Shown here: positions 63,914 through 64,000 of the stretch, one piece after another
How the letters are laid out: every line of letters begins with the position of its first letter
Position numbering within the stretch: the stretch's first letter is position 1
Made by a program: the position numbers and the translations under genes
Assembly (NCBI GenBank): GCA_029945425.1
Contig: JAQSDV010000004.1
Span: 1,040,991 to 1,104,990, forward strand
Reading direction: 5' to 3'
DNA length: 64,000 nucleotides
Origin: a bacterium
GTDB lineage: Bacteria > Pseudomonadota > Alphaproteobacteria > Micavibrionales > UBA2020
The notes under the pieces: model-generated
The model's database searches: none
The model's input: the letters and a program-made list of their open reading frames with translations, nothing else
What the model was told of the DNA's origin: nothing

Positions 63914-64000
63914 ATGACCGCACCCGATATAAACTACCCCAAGGCGCAATTCAACCGCGCCAGCCTCGGCGAAAACGGCGAGTTCACCTACGGCATCGGG
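63914..64000 (+). CDS. N-terminal fragment of an unidentified gene
   Basis: The first 29 codons (MTAPDINYPKAQFNRASLG, then ENGEFTYGIG) run to the window edge. AAGGA is 6 nt before ATG 63914. The last residues could precede a metal-binding strand, but too little is visible to name a family. Confidence 0.6.
   Translation, partial: MTAPDINYPKAQFNRASLGENGEFTYGIG

Overview
The window is a dense, mostly housekeeping stretch of an alphaproteobacterial chromosome. Markers are the cell-cycle regulator GcrA, AddAB in place of RecBCD, a thioredoxin-reductase-like ferredoxin-NADP reductase, homospermidine synthase, the F1-ATPase inhibitor zeta subunit (DUF1476), an omega subunit with a long acidic tail, and the pal-cpoB-tilS-ftsH order. 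Four ankyrin-repeat genes and several orphan proteins suggest a lineage away from the best-studied orders (Micavibrio-like or Rhodospirillales-like), but the sequence does not fix the order. I saw no tRNA, rRNA, CRISPR array, transposase, prophage or replication origin.

Layout. 1-6250: a partial D-Ala-D-Ala carboxypeptidase, then clpS-clpA, a receiver domain fused to a guanine-deaminase-like enzyme, an AIM24-like protein and a membrane-anchored nuclease-fold protein. 6260-12785: a NYN protein, then rpoZ, rsh and the overlapping block acpS-lepB-rnc-era. 12820-18000: an ankyrin gene, gcrA, the convergent fpr-nfuA pair, an SRPBCC protein and a second ankyrin gene. 17540-25284: tsaE-murU-addB-addA, each overlapping the next by a few bases. 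25470-27280: an orphan gene and three thioredoxin-fold proteins. 27296-29895 (minus): thrS-infC, with infC starting at AUC. 30051-36300: two glycosyltransferases with a TusA protein, homospermidine synthase, a possible metallopeptidase, a His/Lys/Met-rich exported protein and an SDR. 36387-43914: gmk, and a five-gene minus operon uvrD-NDUFA9-like-surA-rsmA-GT87. 44007-49634: pal-cpoB-tilS-ftsH and an AlkD-like repair gene. 49640-53040: a two-gene ankyrin operon, a palindromic repeat and an orphan gene. 53259-55380: glmM-nadK. 55450-58664: two paralogous glutamate-cysteine-ligase-like genes. 58666-64000: folE, a HhH-GPD glycosylase, the zeta subunit, a DinG-like helicase, a coiled-coil orphan and the start of one more gene.

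The most unusual part is 55450-58664. Each of the two paralogs has its own upstream unit of the same design: a promoter with a -35 TTGAC element directly followed by a GANTC site, a tiny ORF whose ATG lies exactly 37 nt after the start of the -35 element (about +1, so probably leaderless), and a 6-bp hairpin with the tiny ORF's stop codon in its loop. One leader peptide is rich in Tyr/Phe and the other ends in HHHHWH. This is the layout of ribosome-mediated attenuation, here placed in front of amide-ligase-like genes rather than amino-acid operons. One of the two enzymes has also lost the strand carrying the ExE metal-binding motif. Other notable items are the receiver-deaminase fusion, the unnamed C-terminal domain shared by the paired ankyrin proteins, the short ORF and hairpin over their ribosome binding site, the AUC start of infC, and the absence of amgK and pdxA from their common neighbourhoods.
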